From positions 1 through 64,000 of the forward strand of contig NZ_JAOANI010000032.1 in NCBI RefSeq assembly GCF_025318105.1: 64,000 nucleotides of DNA, written 5' to 3'. A program made the position numbers and the translations under genes. Below, piece by piece: positions 1 to 9,125 of the stretch (positions are counted from its first letter, which is position 1; each line of letters opens with the position of its first letter). This stretch comes from Venatoribacter pacificus (GTDB lineage: Bacteria; Pseudomonadota; Gammaproteobacteria; Pseudomonadales; Oceanobacteraceae). Below the pieces are notes generated by a model. It worked only from the letters and a program-made list of their open reading frames with translations. It had not been told where the DNA came from and ran no database searches.

Positions 1-81
1 AGAAAACGACTCAACTACAAAACACCAGAGGAGGTGTACTATGGAATTTAGGAGCTACTGTCGCGGTTCAAAGTTGATACT
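1..81 (+). mobile_element. 3' end of an IS30-type insertion sequence
   Basis: The reading frame entering the window ends at a TAG at 49-51. Its last residues contain RKRLNYKTPEEVY, which resembles the extreme C-terminus of IS30-family transposases (RPRKRLNYKTPxEVF type). The following bases, about 55-81, include TGTCGCGGTTCAAAGTTG, a plausible terminal inverted repeat. The frame then continues without a break into an RND adaptor remnant, so the element appears to have inserted into that gene. Family assignment rests on about 16 residues. An IS3-type end is the alternative, but the residues before LNYKTP fit IS30 better. Confidence 0.55.
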
Positions 82-345
82 AGGGACAATCAAACCGACA
101 TGGGCGTTATAGTACCCGTGTCATCTATAGATAAACGCGATCAGGATGGCCGCGTGCAAGTATGGGTGTATCAAACCGCGAGTGGTGACATACGCTCCAA
201 AGCAGTAACGCTGGGCCACGTCAGTACAGATGGTGTTGAAGTGACCTCAGGTTTAGCTAAAGGAGATCTTATCGTTAGCGCTGGCGTCGCACAGTTGTCA
301 GACGGAATGAAGGTCAAGCCATTACGCTGGCAGCGCGGGGTATAA
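82..345 (+). pseudogene. RND efflux periplasmic adaptor, C-terminal remnant
   Basis: About 87 codons remain of a membrane-fusion (adaptor) subunit of an RND efflux pump. The visible part carries the family's C-terminal beta-barrel and membrane-proximal region: VIVPVSSID, then VWVYQ, then a GxVSTDGVEVTSGLAKGDLIVSAGV stretch and a DGMKVKP ending. The N-terminal lipid anchor, coiled coil and lipoyl domain are missing and replaced by the IS end at 1-81. An ATG at 100 could start a short peptide, but it would not make a working adaptor. The stop at 343-345 lies three bases before the pump gene start, so the two formed an operon. Confidence 0.8.
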
Positions 346-348
346 TGG

Positions 349-3300
349 ATGAACATCGCTGAATATTCCATCCGTCATAAAGTTATTAGCTGGATGTTTG
401 CACTACTGCTACTCGTTGGTGGCAGCATTGCTTTTACGGGTTTAGGCCAGCTGGAGTTTCCTGAATTCACCATCAAACAAGCCTTGGTGATCACAGCGTA
501 TCCCGGGGCTTCACCTGAGCAGGTTGAGGAAGAAGTCACCCTGCCACTCGAAGATGCTCTGCAGCAACTCGACGGTATTAAGCATATTACCTCTATTAAT
601 AGTACGGGCTTGTCGCAAATTCAGATTGAGCTAAAAGAACGTTACGATAAAGACAGCCTGCCACAAGTGTGGGACGAAGTGCGTCGAAAAGTTAACGACA
701 CTGCGAGTCATTTACCGCCGGGTACAGCCACGCCGAGAGTCATTGATGACTTCGGTGACGTGTATGGAATTTTACTAAACCTGTCAGGCAATGACTTTAA
801 TAATCGCGAGTTGAAAAACTACGCCGACTATCTGCGCCGCGAACTGGTACTAATACCAGGCGTGAAAAAAGTATCATTAAAAGGGGATATTACCGAACAA
901 GTCGTCATTGAAATATCCCAGAAAAAACTGTCCGCACTTGGATTAGATCAAAGCTACATCTACAGCCTGGTAAACAATCAAAATGGGGTATCAAACGCCG
1001 GGAGTATTGTGATTGGTAATAATCGAATCCGTCTTCATCCTACGGGAGAATTTAGTCAGGTCGACGAACTGGAACACTTAGTCGTCAGCCCTCCGGGGAG
1101 CGCAGAGCTTATCTATTTAGGCGATATTGCCAGCATCAAAAAGACTATGACGAAACGCCCGATATTTTATATCACAATAAGGGAGAAGCAGCATTATCAC
1201 TGGGAATTTCTTTTTCCAGCGGCGTAAATGTCGTCGACGTGGGCAGAAAAGTGAAGGAGCGCCTTGGCGAGCTTGAGAGCCAGCGCCCCATAGGTATGAA
1301 CTTAGACACGGTGTATAACCAGAGCGAGGTGGTTGACAGCACCGTTAATAACTTCTTGATTAACTTACTCGGGTCGATAGCAATTGTAATAGCAGTACTG
1401 CTGCTGTTTATGGGACTGCGTTCGGGCTTGTTGATGGGGCTGATCTTACTGCTGACGATTCTTGGTACGTTCATTGTGATGAAACTATTAGGAATTGAGC
1501 TGCAACTTATCTCACTTGGTGCGCTGATCATTGCCCTGGGGATGTTGGTCGATAACGCGATTGTCGTCACCGAAGGTATTTTAATTGGTCTTAGCCGGGG
1601 AAAAACCCGTCTGGAAGCGGCTAAGCAGATTGTAAGCCAAACTCAATGGCCACTACTCGGGGCCACTGTGATTGCGATCATTGCTTTTGCACCAATTGGT
1701 TTATCGCAAAATGCCGCCGGCGAGTTCTGTCGATCGCTATTTCAGGTGCTGATGATATCCCTGTTTATCAGCTGGATGACGGCCATTACTTTGACACCGT
1801 TTTTCTGTCATTTACTATTTAAAGATGGCGTACCTGAAATCGAAGAAACTACTCCCTATAAAGGTTGGTTCTTCAACGGATATCGTTCGATATTAACCTT
1901 TTCTCTGCGTTTTCGCTTAGCCAGCATTTCCTTAGTTACCGCAATGTTACTAGCCGCAGTCATCGGGTTTGGTCATATTAAAAACGTGTTCTTTCCGGCA
2001 TCGAATACGCCAATTTTCTTTGTTGATATTTGGATGCAAGAAGGCACAGACATTAAAGCTACCGAGCGTTTTGTTACCGATATTGAACATGAAGTCTTAC
2101 ATCAAAATGATCACAAAAATTCAGCGCTAGTACATTTATCCAGCGTGATTGGACAAGGGGCGCAACGCTTTGTATTGCCCTACCAGCCAGAAAAAGGCTA
2201 TCCCGCCTTTGCCCAACTGATTGTGGAAATGAAAGATTTAGCTGCGGTTCAGGCTTATATGCCAGAACTGAAAAAATTCTTAGAGGAACATTATCCACAA
2301 GCGCAATATCGCTTCAAAAACATGGAAAATGGCCCGGCGCCGGCGGCAAAAATTGAAGCCAGATTTTATGGTGAAGATCCTGAAATACTGCGCAGTTTAG
2401 CAGCACAGGCAATAACCATCTTCCACAACGAACCCAGCATGGATGGCATTCGTCACGACTGGCGTAACCAAGTCAATGTGATCCGTCCTCAGCTTGAAAA
2501 CGCCCAGGCACGTGAATCGGGCATCAGCAAGCAAGATCTCGACAATGCGCTATTGCTTAACTTTAGCGGTAAGCAAATCGGTTTGTATCGCGAGACCAGC
2601 CATTTGCTCCCCATTGTGGCGCGTGCACCTGCAGCAGAACGAATGCAGGCCGACAATTTGTGGCAAATGCAAATTTGGAGCAGTGAGAGCAATAGCTTTA
2701 TTCCTGCCACCCAGGTAGTCAGTCGCTTTGATACTCAGTGGGAAAATCCATTAGTGATGCGCCGTGACCGTATGCGTATGCTGGCGGTATTAGCCGACTC
2801 CAGTATTGACAGTAATGAAACCGCTGATTCTGTATTGCGTAAAGTAAAATTCCAGATTGAGGCGATTAGCTTACCTTCAGGCTATCACCTGGAATGGGGC
2901 GGTGAGCATGAAACCGCTGGCGAAGCACAAACCGCCGTATTTAACTCCATTCCAATGGGTTACCTGGCAATGTTTTTAATCACTGTTTTTCTGTTTAACT
3001 CTGTTCGCCAGCCGCTGGTGATTTGGCTGACTGTGCCGCTGGCGTTAATTGGTGTATCGGCAGGATTATTGATTTTTGGTGCGCCTTTCAGCTTTATGGC
3101 ACTGCTTGGCTTACTGAGTCTATCGGGCATGGTGATTAAAAACGGCATCGTCTTGGTTGACCAAATCAATCTTGAACTCAGTGAAAGTAAAACAGATTAT
3201 GCAGCTTTAGTGGATTCCTGTATCAGCCGTGTTCGTCCTGTGATGATGGCAGCCATAACCACAATGCTGGGGATGATTCCTTTGATCTCAGACGCCTTTT

Positions 3301-3416
3301 TCGGCTCAATGGCGATTACCATTATCTTTGGCTTAGGCTTCGCTTCACTGCTGACATTAATCGTTTTGCCTGTGATGTACAGCTTAGCGTTTAACATAAA
3401 AGCAGAGAGCCAATAA
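349..3416 (+). pseudogene. RND family efflux permease, frameshifted
   Basis: Inner-membrane proton-driven efflux pump of the AcrB/MexF superfamily, closest in style to the heavy-metal/multidrug hybrids that start MNIAEYSIRHKVISW. The first frame (349-1227) carries TM1 and the porter PN1/PN2 regions (YPGASPEQVEEEV). It then runs out of frame into a TAA. The second frame (in phase from about 1173) continues with LSLGISFSSGVNVVDVG, the TM2-6 block, the second porter half and TM8-12 (PLALIGVSAGLL, MVIKNGIVLVDQIN, RPVMMAAITTMLGMIPL). Deleting the two bases at 1171-1172 (a repeated AT) restores one frame of about 1,020 residues, the usual family length. With the adaptor also broken, genuine decay is likely, though a sequencing error cannot be excluded. 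Confidence 0.8.
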
Positions 3417-3540
3417 CCCGTAAGAAAATGGTCACCGATCACGATTCAATATTAACTAATGGTGAAAAATAGAACCCCACTCCAACAGATTAAGATGAAT
3501 GTTTTATTTGCCTGACTTATTGGACTATTTACTATTAAGG

Positions 3541-3690
3541 CACCTCTTAAGTGCACCTCTGAATAATTCAGTGCCCGCTTCGGCATACTAAAACGTTCAG
3601 ATCAAGGAACCACTTTTTGGCATAACGGATTACGCCAAAAAGTGGCAACGCTGAGCTGGATTTTGCAGAAAGCTCCGCAGTCGATATAAC
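3541..3690 (+). repeat. Inverted-repeat element, partial copy A
   Basis: This stretch shares a patchwork of identical words with the reverse complement of 23700-23828: CTGAATAATTC, GTGCCCGCTTCGGC, CGTTCAGAT, AAGGxACCA and AGCTGGATTTT. A third relative lies at 17037-17275. Copy A has only one end of the element and then diverges. It fills the 333-base gap between the RND pseudogene and the transporter at 3750. No coding sequence is visible. It looks like a decayed non-autonomous mobile element; the parent family is not recognised. Confidence 0.6.
3610..3645. repeat. 12-bp perfect inverted repeat inside copy A
   Basis: Arms CCACTTTTTGGC (3610-3621) and GCCAAAAAGTGG (3634-3645) flank a 12-base loop. 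A second small stem (CCGCAG/CTGCGG, 3675-3695) followed by CGGCGCTTTTT lies just downstream. Either could act as a terminator for transcripts entering from the RND remnant. No function is demonstrated. Confidence 0.5.
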
Positions 3691-3749
3691 TGCGGCGGCG
3701 CTTTTTATCTAACCCTGGCGCTTTGCACTTTTTGCTGCTGACCTCGCCG

Positions 3750-4667
3750 TTATCCCACCCGGCCTGCCGATGGTTTAAGAGCCGCAGGCAACGCCACCTT
3801 ACCGTTGAAGACTAATACGCCAAACAACACCAGTACCAGCCCCCCAACCTGTAACGCATTCGGCATAACGCCCAGCATCAGGCTGACCAGCAAGGTAAAA
3901 ACCGGCACAAGGTTAAAGGCGATGGCTGATTTATCCGGCCCTAACTGCTGTACGCCTTTCAGCCAGAACACATAGGCCAGTACCGAACCACACAGTCCCA
4001 TATACAGCAGAATACTGTGCGACTTCAGCGTCAGTTGCGGAATAATCTGCTGCGGTTGCTCAATCACCAGCGCAGCAACAATTAAGGCTATCGCCCCAAT
4101 GCTGACCGTCCAGCGGGCAAACTGCAGCGGTGGAATGTGCGGAGCGTATTTTTTCGAGCCCACGCTGTACAAGCTCCAGACCAGACAGGCCAGCAACATC
4201 CATAAATCACCACTGGCAACATTCAGCTGGCTGAAATCACCACCGGTAATAACCAGGCTGACGCCGACAAAAGCCAATATCATCCCGGCTATCTGCACCG
4301 CTTTCATGCGCGCATTCAGCAGCACCACAGATAGCAGCACAGACACCAGCGGCGACAACGCCATAATCAGTGCGGCGTTAAGCGGTGTTGTGCTGTGCAG
4401 GGCAATAAAAAACGCATAGTTAAAACCAAACACCCCGAGAATTCCGAGTACTCCAAGCACCGGAGCATCGCGCCAATGCAGCTGAGATTCTGCCTTGCCT
4501 GACCACCAGCGGAATAACCAGAAAATCACCAGCGCAATAAAGAAGCGTTCGGCAGCGGCCGTCAGGGGCGGCATCACCCCGGCAATTTCATGGCCAGCAT
4601 TAAAATTACTGCCCCAAAACAACGTACTGAACACAATCAGTAACCAGATACTGGCATTTGAATTCAC
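3750..4667 (-). CDS. DMT (EamA) family transporter
   Basis: A 305-residue inner-membrane protein with about ten hydrophobic segments arranged as two EamA repeats, the normal size and layout of drug/metabolite superfamily exporters. The N-terminus contains LFWGSNFNAGHEIAG. Each half ends with the family pattern of small residues (LLVVLLNARMK and VLVLFGVLVFNGK types). The start is a GTG at 4667 preceded by GGAG with suitable spacing. It is transcribed away from a LysR regulator at 4781, the typical arrangement of a regulator controlling a divergent exporter. Substrate is unknown; members move amino acids, metabolites or nucleotide sugars. Confidence 0.85.
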   Translation of the reverse strand: MNSNASIWLLIVFSTLFWGSNFNAGHEIAGVMPPLTAAAERFFIALVIFWLFRWWSGKAESQLHWRDAPVLGVLGILGVFGFNYAFFIALHSTTPLNAALIMALSPLVSVLLSVVLLNARMKAVQIAGMILAFVGVSLVITGGDFSQLNVASGDLWMLLACLVWSLYSVGSKKYAPHIPPLQFARWTVSIGAIALIVAALVIEQPQQIIPQLTLKSHSILLYMGLCGSVLAYVFWLKGVQQLGPDKSAIAFNLVPVFTLLVSLMLGVMPNALQVGGLVLVLFGVLVFNGKVALPAALKPSAGRVG

Positions 4668-4780
4668 AACAAAACTCCGGATAAAAGCTGCGACCCGGTA
4701 TGGATCGTTAATACAGGGGTTAGCCTATTGATTTCATATATGTTAATAAATAGCGACATTTGGCAAGTTATATTCCATAA

Positions 4781-5683
4781 ATGAAATCAAAGCTTTCTCT
4801 CGATGATCTCTGGTTATTTCGGCAGGTGGTGCAGCATGGTGGTATCGCCGCGGCTGCCACAGCCACCGGCATTCCACAGGCAACCCTGAGCCGTCGCCTG
4901 AAAGGATTGGAGCAGACGCTGGGAGGCCGGCTGCTGGAACGCAGTGCGCATTATTTTTCGCTGACCGAGCTGGGCGAACACTATTATCAGCGTTGTACAC
5001 CGCTGTTAGCCGAGCTGCGCGAGATCCGTAATCAGCTGGACGATCAGCACACCCGCCTGTGGGGACGCCTGCGTATCACCGCGCCGGTCAGCATGACGCA
5101 AAGCTGGCTGGGCCAATGCTTCTTTGCCTTTATGCAACAGTATCCGGGGATTCAGCTTGATCTGGTTCTGTCCAATCAATATGAAAATCTGATCGAGCAA
5201 CATATTGATGCGGCTTTCAGGGTCGGCGAGCCACGCGACAGCAGCTGGATTGCCCGCCCCGTCTGGTCAACCCGCATGGTCCTCTGCGCATCCTCAGAGT
5301 ATCTGGTAAACGCGGAACCGGTCAGCCATCCGCAACAATTGCATCAGCATCCGCTGTTGGCTGCCTACCCGATCAATGAATGGTTGCTGCAGAATAAACA
5401 CAATCAGGAATATTTTCGTCTGGCACCGCAATCGCGCCTGCGCGTTAACGATATTGATGTTGCCGCCAACGCCGCCAAAGCCGGGCTCGGCATCGCACTG
5501 ATTCCAACCTACTATCTGGCCAGCGACACATCGGCCGAAGGTTTACAGGCGGTATTACCCGATTGGCAGGGGCAGCAGCGACCGGTCTACCTCTATTACC
5601 GCGACCGCGATGTCATGCCGGCACGGCTTAAGGCGTTTACTCAGTTTGTGCTGGAGTGGGTAAGTCACCAGCCGATGCCCTGA
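4781..5683 (+). CDS. LysR family transcriptional regulator
   Basis: A 300-residue regulator with the LysR winged HTH at residues about 5-65 (LFRQVVQHGGIAAAATATGIPQATLSRRLKGLE, then LGGRLLERSAHYFSLTELG), followed by a type 2 periplasmic-binding-like effector domain to the end. The length is usual for the CrgA/DsdC-like LysR group. The intergenic region to the divergent EamA transporter is 113 bp, long enough for shared operators, so control of that transporter is the simplest inference. The inducer is not predictable. No strong Shine-Dalgarno is seen before the ATG. Confidence 0.9.
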   Translation: MKSKLSLDDLWLFRQVVQHGGIAAAATATGIPQATLSRRLKGLEQTLGGRLLERSAHYFSLTELGEHYYQRCTPLLAELREIRNQLDDQHTRLWGRLRITAPVSMTQSWLGQCFFAFMQQYPGIQLDLVLSNQYENLIEQHIDAAFRVGEPRDSSWIARPVWSTRMVLCASSEYLVNAEPVSHPQQLHQHPLLAAYPINEWLLQNKHNQEYFRLAPQSRLRVNDIDVAANAAKAGLGIALIPTYYLASDTSAEGLQAVLPDWQGQQRPVYLYYRDRDVMPARLKAFTQFVLEWVSHQPMP

Positions 5684-5735
5684 CAGGTAGCGGCTGGCAA
5701 ACAGATAAAGGCTGATACAACCGGCATTTGATGAG

Positions 5736-5762
5736 GGCCTGTTTAATGGTTATTAACAGGCC
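5736..5762. terminator. Palindromic terminator-like element between convergent genes
   Basis: Arms GGCCTGTT (5736-5743) and AACAGGCC (5755-5762) form an 8-bp stem between the LysR gene and the convergent lipoprotein gene. The sequence is closely related to a palindrome at 62424-62448 and to the ends of the MITE-like element at 38659-38927. Confidence 0.55.
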
Positions 5763-5777
5763 AGGGAAGAGAGCGGA

Positions 5778-6314
5778 TCAGAAGTCTTCCAGATCGCTCA
5801 CCAGAACACTGGCAATCACTTCCAGATCACGCGGCTCATCTTCATGATCCCACTTACCAACAGCAACCTCAGCATTTACCATAGCATCGGTAAAGCCGCC
5901 AAATTTCGTTGTGGCCTTAGCAAAAGAGCGGGAACCCAGACGTTTGGAGCCATGATCAACATAGATACTGCCGCTGAATTCCGGCTTAGCGATTGCGTCG
6001 CCATAGCTGAACTTACGGAAGTAGTTCAGCTTAACCGTTGTGCTCAGACCATCCGCCGCATTCTCAGCGTAAGTAATGGCATCATGTTCCTGCAGCAGGC
6101 GAATCATGTCGGCACGTACGGTTTCGGCAATTTCAGCTTCGGTCAGATAACCCTTTGGCTGCTTGGCCGAATCCAGTCGTACCTCAACCTTAACCGATGA
6201 AATTACCAGCGGTTTATTACGATATTCCTCAGAGCCTGAACTGTATTGGAAGGTCGAAGCACAACCGGCAAGCAAAGTAACCGCAACAGCCAGTAAAGCC
6301 GCTTTAATATTCAT
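5778..6314 (-). CDS. Small outer-envelope lipoprotein, unknown function
   Basis: A 178-residue lipoprotein. The signal peptide MNIKAALLAVAVTLLAGC ends in a lipobox (LLAGC) with the lipidated Cys near residue 18. The mature part contains repeated beta-rich stretches (LVISSVKVEVRLD, STTVKLNYFRKFSYG) and no recognisable catalytic motif. The ATG at 6314 has AAGGA 11 bases upstream; a TTG at 6320 is the alternative start. It stands alone, convergent with the LysR gene. I do not recognise the family. Confidence 0.75.
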   Translation of the reverse strand: MNIKAALLAVAVTLLAGCASTFQYSSGSEEYRNKPLVISSVKVEVRLDSAKQPKGYLTEAEIAETVRADMIRLLQEHDAITYAENAADGLSTTVKLNYFRKFSYGDAIAKPEFSGSIYVDHGSKRLGSRSFAKATTKFGGFTDAMVNAEVAVGKWDHEDEPRDLEVIASVLVSDLEDF

Positions 6315-6625
6315 AAACAAACAAGTCCTTTTTAAGGTGTATGGGGGCGCGGATAATACGGTTTTTTAAATCATCATTCGCGCAGTTTTTACCGAAAAGC
6401 GGGCTGCGTCACAATCCATTTACGTCCTGTAGGATACAGGTCAAGATAACGTCAAATCCAAAACCAGCATGGCCTGACAACGGTACAACCAACCATCTGA
6501 AAGTCACCCTCTGTGTACCTCGTCAGCATCTCTGCCAATAGGCCAACGCCGGCACATCGGTTAGAATGGCGCCATATTTATCTTCTGCCCCTAACCTCTG
6601 CCGGAGTCACCGGCCAGGAAGTCTT

Positions 6626-8254
6626 ATGATCCGTATTACCGAACTTGCCCTGCCCCTCGATCACCCGCAGGAAGCGCTGCGCGCGGCCATTCTTGAGCGT
6701 CTGAACATTCAGGATGCCGACCTGCTGAACTTCACAGTGTTTAAACGCAGCTACGATGCGCGTAAGAAAAACACCGAGATCAAATTTGTTTACATCATTG
6801 ATCTGGAAGCACGCAACGAAGAGCAGCTGCTGGCGCGCTTTGAAAAGGATGTGCATATCCGCCCGGCGCCAGACACCCACTACTACCCGGTCGGCCATGC
6901 CCCGGAAGGTCTGAACGAGCGCCCGGTGGTGATTGGCTTTGGTCCCTGTGGTCTGTTTGCCGCATTAACCCTGGCGCAGATGGGCTTTAAACCGATCGTA
7001 CTGGAGCGCGGTAAAGAAGTACGCCAGCGCACCAAAGACACCTGGGCACTGTGGCGCAAGAAAACCCTGACGCCGGAATCCAACGTGCAGTTTGGTGAAG
7101 GCGGTGCCGGTCTGTTTTCCGACGGCAAGCTCTACAGCCAGATCAAAGATCCGAAATTTTACGGCCGCAAAGTGATGCACGAGTTTGTCCGTGCCGGTGC
7201 GCCGGAAGAAATCATGTACGTCAGCAAGCCGCATATCGGTACCTTCCGGTTAACCGGGGTGGTATCGACCATGCGCGAAGAAATTAAAAAGCTCGGTGGC
7301 GAAGTGCGCTTTGAAAGCAAGGTCACTGAAATTCTGCGCAATGAAGATGGCCAGACCGAAGGCGTTGTACTGGCTGATGGCGAAGTGATTCACAGCCGTC
7401 ATGTGGTGCTGGCGCTGGGTCACAGCTCGCGTGATACCTTCCGTATGCTGCATAAAAAAGGCGTGTACGTCGAAGCCAAACCTTTTGCTGTGGGCTTCCG
7501 TATCGAACATCCGCAATCGTTAATTGACCATGCCCGCTTAGGTAAATACGCCGGTCACCCGGAACTGGGCGCCGCTGATTATAAGCTGGTGTATCACGCG
7601 AAAAATGGCCGTGCGGTGTATTCATTCTGCATGTGCCCCGGCGGTACCGTGGTTGCTGCCACGTCCGAGCCGGGCCGTGTGGTTACCAATGGTATGAGCC
7701 AGTATTCCCGTAACGAGCGCAATGCCAACTCCGGCATTGTCGTCGGTATTAATCCGGAGCAGGATTTCCCCGGTGGCCCATTAGCCGGTGTTGAATTGCA
7801 GGAAAAACTCGAAGAAAAAGCCTACGAACTGGGTGGCAGCGATTATTGCGCACCGGGCCAGCTGGTTGGTGATTTTATTCGCGGAAAAGATTCCAGCGAA
7901 TTCGGTGAGGTTGAGCCGTCGTATAAACCCGGCGTTAAACTCGGCAGCCTGTATCCGTCACTGCCTTCCTATGTGATTGAAGCCATCCGCGAAGCTCTGC
8001 CGGAATTCGGCAAACAGATCCGTGGCTTTGACCGCGACGATGCAATTTTAACCGGCATCGAAACCCGCACCTCATCGCCGGTGCGTATCGCCCGCGACCG
8101 CAACTCCCTGCAGAGTGTGAACACCAAAGGTTTATATCCGGCTGGTGAAGGCGTAGGTTACGCCGGTGGTATTTTATCTGCCGGGGTTGATGGTATTAAA
8201 GTCGCCGAAGCGGTCGCGCTGGACATCCTTGCGCAATACGCGAACCAGGGCTGA
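6626..8254 (+). CDS. NAD(P)/FAD-dependent dehydrogenase (COG2509 type)
   Basis: A 542-residue flavoprotein. An N-terminal alpha/beta domain (residues 1-85) precedes the FAD-binding Rossmann motif VVIGFGPCGLFAALTLAQ with the acidic end LERG, then the conserved NVQFGEGGAGLFSDGKL block. Near the C-terminus, ETRTSSPVRI and LYPAGEGVGYAGGILSAG complete the FAD site. This is the conserved set for the uncharacterised NAD(FAD)-utilising dehydrogenase family. The ATG at 6626 is chosen over 6566 because AGGAA precedes it and the family begins there. The RNA methyltransferase gene starts four bases after its stop, so they are cotranscribed. The physiological substrate is unknown. Confidence 0.85.
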   Translation: MIRITELALPLDHPQEALRAAILERLNIQDADLLNFTVFKRSYDARKKNTEIKFVYIIDLEARNEEQLLARFEKDVHIRPAPDTHYYPVGHAPEGLNERPVVIGFGPCGLFAALTLAQMGFKPIVLERGKEVRQRTKDTWALWRKKTLTPESNVQFGEGGAGLFSDGKLYSQIKDPKFYGRKVMHEFVRAGAPEEIMYVSKPHIGTFRLTGVVSTMREEIKKLGGEVRFESKVTEILRNEDGQTEGVVLADGEVIHSRHVVLALGHSSRDTFRMLHKKGVYVEAKPFAVGFRIEHPQSLIDHARLGKYAGHPELGAADYKLVYHAKNGRAVYSFCMCPGGTVVAATSEPGRVVTNGMSQYSRNERNANSGIVVGINPEQDFPGGPLAGVELQEKLEEKAYELGGSDYCAPGQLVGDFIRGKDSSEFGEVEPSYKPGVKLGSLYPSLPSYVIEAIREALPEFGKQIRGFDRDDAILTGIETRTSSPVRIARDRNSLQSVNTKGLYPAGEGVGYAGGILSAGVDGIKVAEAVALDILAQYANQG

Positions 8255-8258
8255 AGCC

Positions 8259-9005
8259 ATGAAAGTTGATGACGTAAAAAAACTGCAGCACAGAAAATAC
8301 CGTGAAGAACTGCACCACTTTTTGGTGGAAGGTGAGCACCTGATTCTGGAGCTGCAGAAAGCAGCGGCGACCCAGCCACATCTGGCCCAGTCGCAGCTGT
8401 TTATTACCGAGCAATATCAGGACTGGGTGGCGGAGAATATCAGCCTGAATCTGCGCACCACAGTCGTCGGTCATAAAGCCATGAGCCAGATGTCCGATAC
8501 CAAAAGTCCGCAGGGCATTATTGCCGCCGTGCCTTTTGCTCCGGTTCAGGCAAGCAACCTGCAGCCGGTCAAAAACGAACGCGCCATTTATTTATATGAA
8601 ATTCAGGACCCGGGCAATTTAGGAACAATTTTGCGCACCCTCGCCTGGTTTGGTGGTTTCCGTTGTCTGCTCAGTGCCAACAGCGTTGATCCCTACAACC
8701 CTAAGGTTGTGCGCTCCAGTATGGGGGCTATTTTCCACGTCGCGCTGGAGCAGTATGTGGCGCTCGAAGTAGTGGCCGAACGCTATACCCGCATTGCCTG
8801 TCTCGATATGCAGGGCAAGGCGTTAAGCGACTGCGGTTTTAAAGAGTTTGATTGCTATGTATTCGGTAACGAAGCCCGTGGCGTGCCGCGTGAACAACTC
8901 GACGCCATGAACGCCCAGCCGTTTACCATTAACGGCAATGGCGCGATTGAATCGCTGAATTTAGCCTCGGCGGTGAATATGTGTGTGTATGAGCTGGTGC
9001 GCTGA
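8259..9005 (+). CDS. SpoU/TrmH family RNA 2'-O-methyltransferase
   Basis: A 248-residue SPOUT methyltransferase using SAM to methylate a ribose 2'-OH in rRNA or tRNA. An N-terminal L30e-like substrate-binding segment (RKYREELHHFLVEGEHLILE) precedes the SpoU domain with motif 1 (QDPGNLGTILRTLAWFG), motif 2 (NPKVVRSSMGAIF) and the SAM-knot motif 3 (VFGNEARGVP, IESLNLASAVNMCVYE). The ATG at 8259 matches the family N-terminus; the longer open frame overlaps the upstream gene. Which nucleotide is modified cannot be told from sequence alone. Confidence 0.9.
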   Translation: MKVDDVKKLQHRKYREELHHFLVEGEHLILELQKAAATQPHLAQSQLFITEQYQDWVAENISLNLRTTVVGHKAMSQMSDTKSPQGIIAAVPFAPVQASNLQPVKNERAIYLYEIQDPGNLGTILRTLAWFGGFRCLLSANSVDPYNPKVVRSSMGAIFHVALEQYVALEVVAERYTRIACLDMQGKALSDCGFKEFDCYVFGNEARGVPREQLDAMNAQPFTINGNGAIESLNLASAVNMCVYELVR

Positions 9006-9050
9006 ATACGCTTAACGCGATCAAAACCGATACAACATACCGAATAAAAA

Positions 9051-9078
9051 AACAGCGGCTAAAAGCCGCTGTTTTTTA
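9051..9078 (+). terminator. Intrinsic terminator after the methyltransferase
   Basis: Stem AACAGCGGCT / AGCCGCTGTT with an AAA loop, followed by TTTTTT and preceded by an A-run. It can serve both the + strand operon ending at 9005 and the - strand peptidase gene ending at 9126. Confidence 0.9.
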
Positions 9079-9125
9079 TTCACCCGCTTGAATCAAGCAG
9101 CTACTAAGCAGCCACTAAGCAAAGA

